This document shows, piece by piece, positions 48,003-58,039 of a stretch of DNA of 59,368 nt; position 1 is the stretch's first letter; the number at the start of each line of letters is the position of its first letter. The stretch comes from Burkholderiales bacterium (lineage in GTDB: Bacteria; Pseudomonadota; Gammaproteobacteria; Burkholderiales; JAEUOS01), in contig CANJDH010000019.1 in NCBI GenBank assembly GCA_947473125.1, forward strand, positions 1-59,368, given 5' to 3'. The translations under genes were made by a program, and so were the position numbers. The notes under the pieces were generated by a model. The model did not search any database and was not told the origin of the DNA. It saw nothing but the letters and a program-made list of their open reading frames with translations.

Positions 48003-49010
48003 TTATTTCTTCTTGGCCGCAGCCTCGCGCGCCGACTCTTTTTCGTAGGCGGTACGGTTGAACTTCTCGCCGCCGGCCTCGGCCACCTGGCGCACGATGG
48101 CCCAGTCCTTCAGATACGTCACCGGCACGAAGCGGTCTGCGCCGTCAAAGGCTTTTTGCATCTCGGCCGGGAAGCGGTACTCGTAGAAGCATTTGAGCAT
48201 CTGGTCACGAAACTTGGGTTCGAGGTCGTGCGCGTAGGCGAACGACGAGGTCGGAAACTTGGCGCTTTTCCAGATCACGCGGAATTCGTCTTCCTTGATC
48301 TGGCCACGCACCGCCATGCGATGGAACACGTCGGACGCCACCGGGGCGGCGTCGTAGTCGCCGGAACGCACGCCGAGGATCGACTGGTCATGTTTGCCCG
48401 AGAACAGGATCTTGTAGTCCTTCTCGGGCGTCAGGCCCTCTTTCGGGAACAGGGCCATCGGCGCCATATGGCCGGAGTTGGACGAGGGCGCGGTGTGCGC
48501 GACCTTCTTGCCCTTTAGGTCGGAGAGTTTCTGGAACGGGCTGTCCTTCTTGACGATGAACAGCAACTGGTAGCCCTGAAATTCCTTGTCGGTGCCTTTC
48601 ACCGCGAACGGCACGGCGCCGGCGATGTTGACCGCAAACGCGGTCGGCCCGGTCGAGAAGCCGCCGACATGCAGGCGCCCCGAGCGCATCGCCTCGATCT
48701 CGGCGGCGTTCGACTGCACCTGGTAGAACACAACCTTCTTGCCGGTGCAGGTGCCCAGGTGGTTGGTGAAGGGCTTGAAGATGTTTTCGTAGACGGCCGG
48801 GTCTTCGACCGGCGTGTAGGTGAACACCAGGGTCGAAGGGTTCTTGAGTTTGGAGGGGTCTTTGGGTGGCTCGGCGACCAGGTCCTTGTTGTCATCGCAA
48901 TACTGGGCATCAAGGTCGCCGCGGTTTGTGCACGCCGGGGCTTGCGCTTGCGCGGTCACCCCGGCCATCAAGCCAAGCGCCAGCAATGTGGTCAGAATGA
49001 TTTTTTTCAT
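48003..49010 (-). CDS. phnD: Phosphonate-type ABC transporter substrate-binding protein PhnD 2
   Basis: A 335-residue paralogue of the PhnD at 45746. The ATG at 49010 begins a signal peptide (MKKIILTTLLALGLMAGVTA). The mature start has the same cysteine-containing extension (CTNRGDLDAQYCDDNKDLVA), then LVFTYTPVEDPAVYENIFKP, RSGRLHVGGFSTGPTAF and APSSNSGHMAPMALFPK. It lies 2.2 kb upstream of the first phnD with vapBC between them and has its own terminator-like element. It probably serves the same PhnCE channel with a somewhat different ligand. Confidence 0.92.
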   Translation of the reverse strand: MKKIILTTLLALGLMAGVTAQAQAPACTNRGDLDAQYCDDNKDLVAEPPKDPSKLKNPSTLVFTYTPVEDPAVYENIFKPFTNHLGTCTGKKVVFYQVQSNAAEIEAMRSGRLHVGGFSTGPTAFAVNIAGAVPFAVKGTDKEFQGYQLLFIVKKDSPFQKLSDLKGKKVAHTAPSSNSGHMAPMALFPKEGLTPEKDYKILFSGKHDQSILGVRSGDYDAAPVASDVFHRMAVRGQIKEDEFRVIWKSAKFPTSSFAYAHDLEPKFRDQMLKCFYEYRFPAEMQKAFDGADRFVPVTYLKDWAIVRQVAEAGGEKFNRTAYEKESAREAAAKKK

Positions 49011-49078
49011 GCTGTCGGCTCCTTGTCTCGAATCCAAGCATTCAATGTTACTCGAAGCCCGATTGCGGTTCCATGACA

Positions 49079-49981
49079 CTACGGCTCCTTGCGCGCCGCC
49101 AGCGCGGCAAAATCGTCGGCCCAGCGCTTGAAGCGGCGCTGCGCGGTTTCGCGCTGCGCCGGCGTTGCCATGTTGACGATCTCGACCGCCAGCGCCCGGC
49201 TCTGCCGCAGCCAGGCGCTGGCGAAGGCCTGATATGCCGGCGAGCGCCCATGCTCCCAATCGGTGAGCAGCAACACCAGGCGCGCGCGCACGGCATCGCG
49301 CGGCACCTTGCCTTCGATCGCCGTGGCCAGCGTCGCCACAAAGGCCTCCTGGCGCCTGATCCGGTCTTCCAGCACCAGGCGTGGATTGGCCGGCAGCGCA
49401 TCGCTCAGCACGCGCAGACGCTCCAGCTGGGCCTCCTCCAGGTTGCCATACCAGCGGTCGATGTTTTCCTTGAAGCGCTCAAAGCGCCGCTCGCGCTGCT
49501 TTTCAAGCGGCGCCTCGATCGATTCCTTGGTGTATTCGGCGTTGTTGCGCGCCAGCTTCTTCTTGAGGGCGCTGACATTCTCGGCCGTGAGGCGCGGCGC
49601 GATCTCGACGATGTCGGCCGCCACGCGCGCCGCCACCACCTGCCAGCGCTTGCGCCCCTCATCGGTGAGCCAGGCCAGGTCCTCGCTGCTGATGCGGCCC
49701 CCGGCGCGGCTGCGCACTTCCATGAGCAGCGTGGCGTACTCTGCCATCGGGCCGGTACGGTGCCACTCGCGCAAGGCTACCAGGCGCTCCTTGAGGCCAG
49801 TTTCCTGCTCGCCGTCGAGGTCGAGGTAGTTGTCGGCCATCAGGGTCAGCGCCGTCGGGCCCATCGAATAGGCGAAGTCGATGGTGCTGCAGCCCGAGGC
49901 GCCCAGCGCCAGCAGCACCACGCAGCCGCACAGTGCGCGCCTCGCGTGAACCATCAAAGCGCGCACCACGACGCCCATCAT
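49079..49981 (-). CDS. DUF6279-like lipoprotein
   Basis: A 300-residue predicted lipoprotein from the ATG at 49981 (GAGG five bases upstream; ATGs at 49978 and 49954 are alternatives). The signal ends in LLALGASGC, followed by STIDFAYSMGPTALTLMADN, YLDLDGEQE, which from memory is the hallmark of the DUF6279 family. The rest is helical and charged (e.g. REWHRTGPMAEYATLL, YGNLEEAQLERLRVL). Its function is unknown. It is divergent from glmU. Confidence 0.82.
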   Translation of the reverse strand: MMGVVVRALMVHARRALCGCVVLLALGASGCSTIDFAYSMGPTALTLMADNYLDLDGEQETGLKERLVALREWHRTGPMAEYATLLMEVRSRAGGRISSEDLAWLTDEGRKRWQVVAARVAADIVEIAPRLTAENVSALKKKLARNNAEYTKESIEAPLEKQRERRFERFKENIDRWYGNLEEAQLERLRVLSDALPANPRLVLEDRIRRQEAFVATLATAIEGKVPRDAVRARLVLLLTDWEHGRSPAYQAFASAWLRQSRALAVEIVNMATPAQRETAQRRFKRWADDFAALAARKEP

Positions 49982-50077
49982 GGCCACCTCATTCACCTCC
50001 GCGTTCGCCACACTTTTGCCGCATTTCTGCCACGGTGCCGATGCTAGAATCGCATGCATTCGTCGCGCCCTTCCCAC

Positions 50078-51481
50078 ATGTCCCTCAATGTTGTCATCTT
50101 AGCCGCTGGCCAGGGCAAACGCATGCACTCGGCCCTGCCCAAAGTGCTGCACCGGCTGGCCGGCAAGCCGCTGGTGCGCCATGTGATCGACGCGGCGCGC
50201 GCGCTCAACCCGGCAACCATCGTGGTGGTTTACGGCCACGGCGGCGAGGCGGTGCGCGAAGCGATCGCCGGGCCGGGCATCGCATTTGCCAAACAGGAGC
50301 CGCAGCTCGGTACCGGGCACGCGGTGCTGCAGGCCGTGCCCTTGCTGGGTGCCGCCGAGACCACGCTGATCTTGTATGGCGACGTGCCGCTGACCTCGAT
50401 CGAAGCCCTGAAAGCCTTGGTAGGAGCGGCTCAAAAGGGAGGCGGCGCCGGCGGTATGGCAATTTTGACCGTGGAGCTGGACGATCCGACCGGCTACGGG
50501 CGCATGGTCCGGTCAGGAACCGTGGGCGGCAAGCGTCCTTCCTCTGGAAGCATCGTGCGCATTGTCGAGCACCGCGACGCCACCGAAGCCGAGCGGGCGA
50601 TTCGCGAAATCAACAGCGGCATCATGGCAATGCCGACGGCGCGCCTCAAGGACTGGCTGGCGAAACTGTCGAACACCAATTCGCAGGGCGAGTATTACCT
50701 TACCGACATCGTGCCGATGGCGCTGGCAGAAGGCATCACGATCGCGTCCGCCACCGCTCCGCACGCCTGGGAAGTGCTCGGCGTCAACAGCAAGGCGCAA
50801 CTGGCCGCGCTCGAGCGCATCCACCAGCGCAAGCTCGCCGACGCGCTGCTCGAAGCCGGCGTGACCCTGGCCGACCCGGCGCGCATCGACATTCGCGGCA
50901 TGCTGTCGTGCGGTCAGGACGTATCGATCGACGTCAACTGCGTCTTCGAAGGCGACGTGGTGCTGGGCAACGACATCGTGATCGGCCCGCACTGCGTTCT
51001 CAAAAACGTGCGGGTGCGCGCCGGCACGCGCATCGAGGCGTTTTGCCACCTCGAAGACGCCGAGGTCGGTGCGCATTGCCGCATCGGACCCTACGCGCGC
51101 CTGCGACCCGGTGCGCAACTCGACGAACATGTGCACATCGGCAATTTCGTCGAAGTGAAAAAATCGACCATCGGCGCCGGCTCCAAGGCCAACCACCTGG
51201 CCTATGTGGGCGATTCCGAGGTCGGCAAGAACGTCAATATCGGCGCCGGCACCATCACCTGCAATTACGACGGCGTCAACAAGTCGAAGACCATCATCGG
51301 CGACGGCGCTTTCATCGGCTCCGATTCGACGCTGGTGGCGCCCGTGACGATTGGCGCCGGGGCCTACATCGGCGCCGGCTCCACCATCACCAAGGCGGCG
51401 CCGGCCGACAAGCTCACGCTGACGCGCGCCAAACAACTGACGGTGGACGCCTGGAAGCCACCGAAGAAGAAATTACCCTGA
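50078..51481 (+). CDS. glmU: Bifunctional UDP-GlcNAc pyrophosphorylase / glucosamine-1-phosphate acetyltransferase
   Basis: A 467-residue GlmU from the ATG at 50078, which starts the Rossmann-like uridylyltransferase domain with [18 protein letters not shown]; an upstream ATG at 50054 only adds eight residues. GTGHAVLQA and LYGDVPLTS follow. From about residue 255 comes the left-handed beta-helix of hexapeptide repeats, ending with [19 protein letters not shown] and [15 protein letters not shown]. It makes UDP-GlcNAc for peptidoglycan and LPS. It is followed by a RidA gene (21 bp) and glmS. Confidence 0.97.
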   Translation: MSLNVVILAAGQGKRMHSALPKVLHRLAGKPLVRHVIDAARALNPATIVVVYGHGGEAVREAIAGPGIAFAKQEPQLGTGHAVLQAVPLLGAAETTLILYGDVPLTSIEALKALVGAAQKGGGAGGMAILTVELDDPTGYGRMVRSGTVGGKRPSSGSIVRIVEHRDATEAERAIREINSGIMAMPTARLKDWLAKLSNTNSQGEYYLTDIVPMALAEGITIASATAPHAWEVLGVNSKAQLAALERIHQRKLADALLEAGVTLADPARIDIRGMLSCGQDVSIDVNCVFEGDVVLGNDIVIGPHCVLKNVRVRAGTRIEAFCHLEDAEVGAHCRIGPYARLRPGAQLDEHVHIGNFVEVKKSTIGAGSKANHLAYVGDSEVGKNVNIGAGTITCNYDGVNKSKTIIGDGAFIGSDSTLVAPVTIGAGAYIGAGSTITKAAPADKLTLTRAKQLTVDAWKPPKKKLP

Positions 51482-51502
51482 CCGCCTCCCCAAGGAAAAC
51501 CC

Positions 51503-51964
51503 ATGACCCCCGAACAAAAGCTTGCGGAACTCGGCATCACCCTCGAAGCCCCGGGCGCGCCCGGCGGCAATTACGTGCCCTTTGTGATCACCGGCAACCT
51601 GCTGTTCCTCGCCGGCAAGGGCTGGCCGGTGCGCGATGCTTCGGTCAAGCCGGTGCCCAAGGTGGGTCGCGAAGTCTCGGTCGAAGAGGCCTACAAGGAT
51701 GCGCGCACCGTCGGCATCGGCCTGCTCGGCGTGATGAAGCATGCGCTCGGCGACCTGTCGCGCGTCACGCGCGTGGTCAAGGTGCTCGGCATGGTCAACG
51801 CGGTGCCGGATTTTTCAGACCAGCCCAAAGTGATCAACGGCTGCTCGGACCTGTTTGTCGAGGTGTTCGGCGAAAAGGGCAGCCACGCGCGCTCGGCGGT
51901 CGGCATGGGCTCGCTGCCGCGCGGGTTCTCGGTCGAGATCGAAGCCATCGTCGAATTCAAATAA
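51503..51964 (+). CDS. RidA family protein between glmU and glmS
   Basis: A 153-residue Rid-family protein, of the longer subgroup with a 20-residue leader and the central [20 protein letters not shown]. The C-terminus has [20 protein letters not shown], where Arg and Glu take the usual ligand positions. [12 protein letters not shown] near the start is typical of the YjgH/atrazine-hydrolase-like subgroup annotated as endoribonuclease L-PSP. It lies 21 bp after glmU and 10 bp before glmS, in one operon, so it could remove reactive imine/enamine by-products of amino-sugar metabolism (inference). Confidence 0.88.
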   Translation: MTPEQKLAELGITLEAPGAPGGNYVPFVITGNLLFLAGKGWPVRDASVKPVPKVGREVSVEEAYKDARTVGIGLLGVMKHALGDLSRVTRVVKVLGMVNAVPDFSDQPKVINGCSDLFVEVFGEKGSHARSAVGMGSLPRGFSVEIEAIVEFK

Positions 51965-51974
51965 GGCAACCCAC

Positions 51975-53795
51975 ATGTGTGGCATCGTCGGTGCGGTAGC
52001 AGATCGAAATATCGTCCCGATCCTGGTCGAAGGCCTGCGGCGCCTCGAGTACCGCGGCTACGACTCCTGCGGCGTCGCCGTCATCCACCATGACGGATTA
52101 AAAAGGGCGCGCAGCGTGACGCGCGTCGCCGACCTCGACGCGCAGGTTACACAGGAAGGCCTGACCGGCACCACTGGCATTGCCCACACGCGCTGGGCCA
52201 CCCACGGCGCGCCTGTCACCAGCAATGCCCATCCACACTTTTCGTCAGGGGAAATCGCGCTGGTGCACAACGGCATCATCGAGAATTACGAAGAGTTGCG
52301 CGTCGGCCTCAAGGCTGCCGGCTATGCGTTCGAGAGCCAGACCGACACCGAAGTCATCGCGCACCTGATCCATAGCCTGTACAAAGGCAACCTGTTTGCA
52401 ACCGTGCAGGCAGCCGTCAAGCAGTTGCGCGGCGCGTATGCCATTGCCGTCGTCGCGAAAGGCGAGCCGCACACGGTGGTGGGCGCGCGCGCCGGCAACC
52501 CGCTGGTGGCAGGCCTCGGACATGACGGCGAAAACTTCCTTGCCTCGGACGCGCTGGCACTGGCCGGCACCACCGACCGGATCATCTTCCTGGAAGATGG
52601 CGATGTCGTCGAAATCACCGGGAATGCCGTGAAGATCGTTGATGGGAGCGGCTCTCCGACGGATCGCCCGGCGAAGGTGGTGAAAGCGATCGCCGGTGCG
52701 GTGGACCTCGGGCCGTACCAGCACTACATGCAGAAGGAAATCTTCGAGCAGCCACAGTCGATCGCCGACACGCTTGAAGGCGTCGAAGGCATCGTACCGG
52801 ACCTGTTCGGCACCGACGCCGAGGGCATCTTCGGGCAAATTGACTCGGTGCACATCCTCGCCTGCGGCACCAGCTACTACTCGGGGCTCACGGCACGCTA
52901 CTGGCTTGAGGGCATTGCCGGTATCCCCTGCCAGGTGGAAATCGCCAGCGAGTACCGCTATCGCGACAGCGTGCCGAACCCGAAGGCGCTGATCGTAACG
53001 ATTTCGCAATCTGGCGAGACCGCCGACACGCTCTCGGCCCTGAAGCACGCGCAATCGCTGGGGCATGCCTTCAGCCTCGGCATCTGCAATGTCGCCACCA
53101 GCGCCATGGTGCGCCAGACCGCGCTCTCCTACCTGACGCGCGCCGGCACCGAGATCGGCGTCGCTTCCACCAAGGCCTTCACCACACAGCTCACGGCGCT
53201 ATTCCTGCTCACCCTGGTGCTGACCAAGGTGCGCGGCCGGCTCACCCCCGACGCCGAACACCTGCACCTGCGCAACCTGCGCCACCTGCCGGCGGCGATC
53301 ACCCGCGTGCTGGCGCTGGAACCGCAGATCATCGCCTGGAGCCAGATCTTCGCCAAAAAGGAGCACGCGTTGTTCCTCGGGCGCGGCCTGCACTACCCGA
53401 TCGCTCTCGAAGGCGCGTTGAAGCTCAAGGAAATTTCCTACATCCACGCCGAGGCCTACCCAGCCGGCGAACTCAAGCACGGCCCGCTGGCGCTGGTGAC
53501 CGCCGACATGCCGGTAGTGACGGTGGCGCCGAACGACGCGCTGATCGATAAGTTGAAATCGAACATGCAGGAAGTACGCGCCCGCGGCGGCGAACTGTTC
53601 GTGTTCGCCGACGCCGACTGCCACCTTGCATCCAGCGAGGGCGTGCACGTGATCCGCCTGCCGGAACACTACGGCGCGCTCTCGCCGATCCTGCACGTGG
53701 TGCCCTTGCAGCTGCTCGCGTATCACACCGCGACCGCACGAGGAACGGACGTTGACAAACCCCGAAACCTCGCCAAGAGCGTGACCGTCGAGTAA
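51975..53795 (+). CDS. glmS: Glutamine--fructose-6-phosphate aminotransferase (isomerising)
   Basis: A 606-residue GlmS. The start is the ATG at 51975, fixed by the N-terminal nucleophile: MCGIVGAVA gives Cys at position 2 (Cys1 after Met removal). The glutaminase domain has [12 protein letters not shown] and [10 protein letters not shown]; two SIS sugar-isomerase domains follow, with [19 protein letters not shown] and the end [13 protein letters not shown]. It makes glucosamine-6-phosphate, the first step of the UDP-GlcNAc pathway completed by GlmU. It converges on the RND pump gene with a gap of four bases. Confidence 0.97.
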   Translation: MCGIVGAVADRNIVPILVEGLRRLEYRGYDSCGVAVIHHDGLKRARSVTRVADLDAQVTQEGLTGTTGIAHTRWATHGAPVTSNAHPHFSSGEIALVHNGIIENYEELRVGLKAAGYAFESQTDTEVIAHLIHSLYKGNLFATVQAAVKQLRGAYAIAVVAKGEPHTVVGARAGNPLVAGLGHDGENFLASDALALAGTTDRIIFLEDGDVVEITGNAVKIVDGSGSPTDRPAKVVKAIAGAVDLGPYQHYMQKEIFEQPQSIADTLEGVEGIVPDLFGTDAEGIFGQIDSVHILACGTSYYSGLTARYWLEGIAGIPCQVEIASEYRYRDSVPNPKALIVTISQSGETADTLSALKHAQSLGHAFSLGICNVATSAMVRQTALSYLTRAGTEIGVASTKAFTTQLTALFLLTLVLTKVRGRLTPDAEHLHLRNLRHLPAAITRVLALEPQIIAWSQIFAKKEHALFLGRGLHYPIALEGALKLKEISYIHAEAYPAGELKHGPLALVTADMPVVTVAPNDALIDKLKSNMQEVRARGGELFVFADADCHLASSEGVHVIRLPEHYGALSPILHVVPLQLLAYHTATARGTDVDKPRNLAKSVTVE

Positions 53796-53799
53796 GGCC

Positions 53800-56700
53800 C
53801 TAGGGTTGCACCGGTTTGTGGCGCGCCCGCGCCCACAGGCGCGCAGCCAGGAGCGCCAGGTCGTCGATATAAGTAAACACCACCGGGATCACCAGCAGCG
53901 AAAGAAAGGTCGACGTGATCAGCCCGCCGATCACCGCAATCGCCATCGGGCTGCGAAATGACGGATCCGCCGCGCCGGTGCCGATCGCGATCGGCAGCAT
54001 CCCGGCGCCCATTGCGATGGTGGTCATGATGATCGGGCGCGCGCGCTTGTGGCAGGCGTCGAGCAGCGCGTCCCAGCGCGACATGCCGCCGCGGCGCGCG
54101 ACGATCGCGTACTCGACCAGCAAAATGGAATTCTTGGTGGCCACGCCCATCATCATGATCAGACCGATCAGCGACGGCATCGAGAATGCCTTGCCGGTCA
54201 CCAGCAGCGCGACAAACGCGCCGCCCAGCGACAGCGGCAGGGCGGCGAGGATCGTCACCGGCTGCAGCACGTCCTTGAACAGCAGCACCAGCACGATGTA
54301 GATGCACAGCACGCCGGTGAGCATGGCGAGGCCGAAGCTGGCGAACAGTTCGCCCATCACCTCGGCGTCGCCGATTTCGATCTGCTTGACGCCGGCCGGC
54401 AGGGTACGGATCGCCGGCAGCTGTTTCACCGCAGCGGCAACTTCGCCGAGCGGCACGCCGGCGACCTCGATTTCAAAATTGATGTTGCGTGCGCGGTCGT
54501 AACGGTCGATCACCGCCGGGCCGCTGCCCATTTCGAGTGTTGCCACCTGCCCGATCATCACCGACCCGACCTCGGGTTTCGAGGAGGGTACGGTGAGGCG
54601 CTCAAGTACCCGCAAATCCTTGCGCGCCGCCGTCTCGAGCTTGACCACCACCGGCACCTGACGCTGCGACAGGTTCAACTTGGGGAGCGCGACATCGTAA
54701 TCACCGATGGTGGCAATGCGCAGCGCGTCACCGATGGCTGCGGTAGTGACGCCGAGGTCGGCGGCGCGCGCGAAGTCGGGCCGCACCGAGAGCTCCGGGC
54801 GGATCAGCGCGGCAGTGGAGGCAACGCTGCCGATGCCGGGGATGGTGCGCAAATCGCGCTCCACCGCCAGCGCCGCGTCGCCCAGGGCCTGTGGGTCGTC
54901 TCCGGTGAGGACCAGTACATAGGCTTCGCCCGAACCACCCAGACCCACCTTGAACCGGACACCGGGCAATTCGGAAAGCACTACGCGCAGCTGCTGCTCG
55001 GTGACCTGCTTTTTGACCGGGCGGTCGCCGCGTGCATCAAGCAGCACCGTGAGGGTCGCCTGGCGTACTTCGGCGGCGCCCTGGGGCGCGAACGGGTCGC
55101 TGCCCGCGGCACCGCCGCCAATGCTGGTGTAAACGCTTTTCACATGCTTGACCGGCATGATCAGGAGGCGCGCACGTTCTGCGGCATCACGTGTTTGAGC
55201 CAGGGTGGCGCCGGGCGGCAGCTCCACCCGTACCTGGGTTTGCGAATTGTCGTCGGGTGGGATGAAGCCGGTCGGCAACAGCGGGATCAGCGCCACCGAA
55301 CCGATGAAAAACGCCCCGGCGCCGAGCACGGTGCGCCAGCGGTGCTTGAGGCTGGCGGCGGCAAAGCGCATGTAGGCTGTCATCACCCGGCCGTCTTTGG
55401 GCACATGGTTATCGATCGCCTTGAGCAGGTAGGCCGCCATCATCGGCGTGAGCATGCGCGCCACCACCAGCGAGGCGAACACCGCAAGCGAGGCGGTCCA
55501 GCCGAACTGCTTGAAGAACTTGCCGGGAATGCCGCTCATGAAAGCGGTCGGCAGGAACACCGCGATCAGGGTGAAGGTGGTGGCGATCACCGCGAGGCCG
55601 ATCTCGTCAGCCGCCTCCATCGCCGCCTGAAACGGCGTCTTGCCCATGCGCAGGTGGCGCACGATGTTTTCGACCTCGACAATCGCGTCGTCGACCAATA
55701 TGCCGACCACCAGCGAGAGCGCCAGCAGCGTCACCACGTTGAGTGAAAAGCCCAGGTAATGCATGCCGATGAAAGCCGGGATCACCGACAGCGGCAGCGC
55801 CACCGCCGACACAAACGTGGCGCGCCAGTCGCGCAGGAACAGCCAGACCACGATCACCGCGAGGATCGCGCCCTCGAGCAGCAGGATCATCGAGCCCTCG
55901 AACTCCTCGGCCACCGGCGACACAAAATCGAAGGCCTCGGTGAGTTTCAGGTCCAGATGCGCCGCCTTGAGTTCGTCAAGCGCGGCGCGCACGCCGGCGC
56001 CGACCTCGACCTCGCTGGCGCCGCGGCTGCGCGTGACTTCGAAGCCGACCACCGGTTTGCCGTTGAGCAAGGCCAGCGAACGCGGCTCGGCAATGCCGTC
56101 GGTGACGCGCGCCAGTTCGCCGAGCCGCACGCGGCGCCCGCCGGGCAGGGAGAGCTCGATGCGCGCCAGCTCTTCGGCCGAACGCACGTTGCCCAGGGTG
56201 CGCACCGCCTGCTCGGCCGTACCGATGTCGACACGGCCGCCGCCGGCTTCCTGCTGGATCTGGCGCAACTGGCGCGACACGTCGCCCGCGGTGACGCCAA
56301 ACGACGTCAGGCGCGCCGGGTCAAGCGCGATACCAATCTCGCGCGTGACGCCGCCGACGCGGCTCACCGCGCCGACGCCGCGCACCAGCAGCAGGCGCTT
56401 CGCGATGGTGTCTTCGACAAACCACGACAGGGCCTCTTCGTCGAGGCGCTCGGAGGCCACCGTGTAGGCCAGGATCGGGCTGCCGGCGAGGTCGAGCTTG
56501 GTGACGATCGGGTCGCGCAGGTCACCGGGCAGGTCGGCGCGCACTTTCGAGACCGCCGAACGCACGTCGTCGAGCGCCTCCTGCACCGGTTTTTCGAGCC
56601 GGAATTCGGCGGTGATGGTGACGCTGCCGTCCTGCACCTTGGTGGTGACGTGTTTCAGGCCCTGCAGGGTGGCGATCGAATTTTCGAGCTTGCGCGCGAC

Positions 56701-56886
56701 GTCGGTTTCGAGCTGCGCCGGCGCGGCACCAGGCAGCGACGCACTGATGTTGATGGTCGGCAGGTCGAGGTCGGGAAAGTTCTGCACCTTCATGGCGCTG
56801 AACGACAGCGCGCCGCCGAAGGTCAGCAGCACGAAAAACATCAGTGCCGGCACCGGGTTGCGGATGCACCAGGCCGAAACGTTCAT
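53800..56886 (-). CDS. RND-family efflux transporter, inner-membrane pump (HAE type)
   Basis: A 1028-residue RND protein with twelve predicted transmembrane helices and two large periplasmic loops. The proton relay aspartates are in helix 4, VVGILVDDAIVEVENIV (about residue 400), which marks the hydrophobe/amphiphile exporters, not the metal type. FPDLDLPTINISASLPGA near the start and MGVATKNSILLVEYA near the end are typical. It expels small organic compounds from the inner membrane or periplasm. Its ATG overlaps the stop of the fusion-protein gene (ATGA). The substrate is unknown. Confidence 0.95.
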   Translation of the reverse strand: MNVSAWCIRNPVPALMFFVLLTFGGALSFSAMKVQNFPDLDLPTINISASLPGAAPAQLETDVARKLENSIATLQGLKHVTTKVQDGSVTITAEFRLEKPVQEALDDVRSAVSKVRADLPGDLRDPIVTKLDLAGSPILAYTVASERLDEEALSWFVEDTIAKRLLLVRGVGAVSRVGGVTREIGIALDPARLTSFGVTAGDVSRQLRQIQQEAGGGRVDIGTAEQAVRTLGNVRSAEELARIELSLPGGRRVRLGELARVTDGIAEPRSLALLNGKPVVGFEVTRSRGASEVEVGAGVRAALDELKAAHLDLKLTEAFDFVSPVAEEFEGSMILLLEGAILAVIVVWLFLRDWRATFVSAVALPLSVIPAFIGMHYLGFSLNVVTLLALSLVVGILVDDAIVEVENIVRHLRMGKTPFQAAMEAADEIGLAVIATTFTLIAVFLPTAFMSGIPGKFFKQFGWTASLAVFASLVVARMLTPMMAAYLLKAIDNHVPKDGRVMTAYMRFAAASLKHRWRTVLGAGAFFIGSVALIPLLPTGFIPPDDNSQTQVRVELPPGATLAQTRDAAERARLLIMPVKHVKSVYTSIGGGAAGSDPFAPQGAAEVRQATLTVLLDARGDRPVKKQVTEQQLRVVLSELPGVRFKVGLGGSGEAYVLVLTGDDPQALGDAALAVERDLRTIPGIGSVASTAALIRPELSVRPDFARAADLGVTTAAIGDALRIATIGDYDVALPKLNLSQRQVPVVVKLETAARKDLRVLERLTVPSSKPEVGSVMIGQVATLEMGSGPAVIDRYDRARNINFEIEVAGVPLGEVAAAVKQLPAIRTLPAGVKQIEIGDAEVMGELFASFGLAMLTGVLCIYIVLVLLFKDVLQPVTILAALPLSLGGAFVALLVTGKAFSMPSLIGLIMMMGVATKNSILLVEYAIVARRGGMSRWDALLDACHKRARPIIMTTIAMGAGMLPIAIGTGAADPSFRSPMAIAVIGGLITSTFLSLLVIPVVFTYIDDLALLAARLWARARHKPVQP

Positions 56887-58031
56887 TTGACGACTTTCAC
56901 CGTGTCGCCGTCGGCGAGGAACGCCACTCCGGTGGCGACGATGCGGTCAGCCGGCGTGAGGCCTGAGAGCACTTCGATGCGGTCGTCGACGCGGCGGCCG
57001 ATCTCGATCTTGACACGCGCGACTTTGGCCGCGCCGTCCTGCACCGACCCGGCACGAAATACATAGCTGAAGCCGTCGCGCAACACCACCGTGTCCTGCG
57101 GCACAGTGAGGCCGCTGCTGGCACCGAGCGCAAACTCGCCGCGCGCGAACATGCCGGGCTTGAAGCCCTTGGCGATCGCGTCGGGCATGTCGACATATAC
57201 CAGCGCGTTGCGGGTGACCACATCGACCGTGGGCCCGACCATGCGCAACTTGCCGTCAACGCTGCCAACGCCGGCAGCGCTGATCGCCACCAGCAGGCCG
57301 GACTTGAGCTTGCCAAGTTCGGTGGCAGTGACCTCGCCGCGCCACTCCAGGCGGCCCTTGCGGATCAGGCGAAACAACTCCTGCCCCTGCGGCAGCACCG
57401 CGCCCACCGTAGCAGTGCGCGCCGAAATGATGCCGTCGTCGCTGGCCAGCAGTTTGGTATGGGCCAGTCGCAAGCGTTGCGTTGTCAACTGCGCGCGCGC
57501 CAGCTCCAGGCGCGCCTGCGCGGTTTTCTCGGCGGTGGCGTATTGCGCCACCTGCTGCGCCGACAGCGCGCCGCTCGCAGCGATCGACTGCGCGCGCTCG
57601 GCATTGATGCGCGCCTCGGATTGCGTGGCCTCGGCTTCGGCCACCGAGGCACGCGCCTGCGCGACTTCGGCCTCCACCGTTTCGGACGCGAACACCGCGA
57701 GCACCTGGCCGCGCTTGACCGCGTCGCCCACCTGGGCACGTACTTCTGCGAGGCGCAGGCCGTTGACCTCGGCACCAAGAATGGCTTCCTGCCAGGCGGT
57801 CACCGAGCCGTTGGCAGCCAGGCGCAACGGTACCTCGCGCGCTTGCGGCTGCACCAGCGTGACCGTAAGCGCGGCTTTGACGCCCGCCTTGGCCGGTGCA
57901 GCTGACGCTTTGGCGGCTGGTGATGCTGCGGGCGCAGCGGCAGGTGCCTTGTCCTGTGCCTGCACCGTGGCCAGCGCCGCTGTGATCAACAGGGCCGGCC
58001 CCGCAACAAGCTTCGGCAAGAATCGAATCAT
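56883..58031 (-). CDS. RND efflux membrane fusion protein
   Basis: A 382-residue periplasmic adaptor from the ATG at 58031, supported by AGGAAAG four bases before it; a second ATG at 58043 overlaps the previous gene's stop by four bases (ATGA) and is the alternative. It has a signal peptide (LVAGPALLITAALATVQAQ), an Ala/Pro-rich linker of ~35 residues, the lipoyl half-motifs (ANGSVTAWQEAILGAEVNG), an alpha-helical hairpin rich in Ala and Glu, and beta-barrel strands (GVGSVDGKLRMVGPTVD). It links pump and outer-membrane channel. Confidence 0.92.
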   Translation of the reverse strand: MIRFLPKLVAGPALLITAALATVQAQDKAPAAAPAASPAAKASAAPAKAGVKAALTVTLVQPQAREVPLRLAANGSVTAWQEAILGAEVNGLRLAEVRAQVGDAVKRGQVLAVFASETVEAEVAQARASVAEAEATQSEARINAERAQSIAASGALSAQQVAQYATAEKTAQARLELARAQLTTQRLRLAHTKLLASDDGIISARTATVGAVLPQGQELFRLIRKGRLEWRGEVTATELGKLKSGLLVAISAAGVGSVDGKLRMVGPTVDVVTRNALVYVDMPDAIAKGFKPGMFARGEFALGASSGLTVPQDTVVLRDGFSYVFRAGSVQDGAAKVARVKIEIGRRVDDRIEVLSGLTPADRIVATGVAFLADGDTVKVVK

Positions 58032-58039
58032 GTCTTTCC

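Noticed and set aside
51964-51975. glmS ribozyme/riboswitch ahead of glmS
   Set aside because: Only 10 bases separate the RidA stop from the glmS start; there is no room for the ribozyme, which is mainly known from Gram-positive bacteria.
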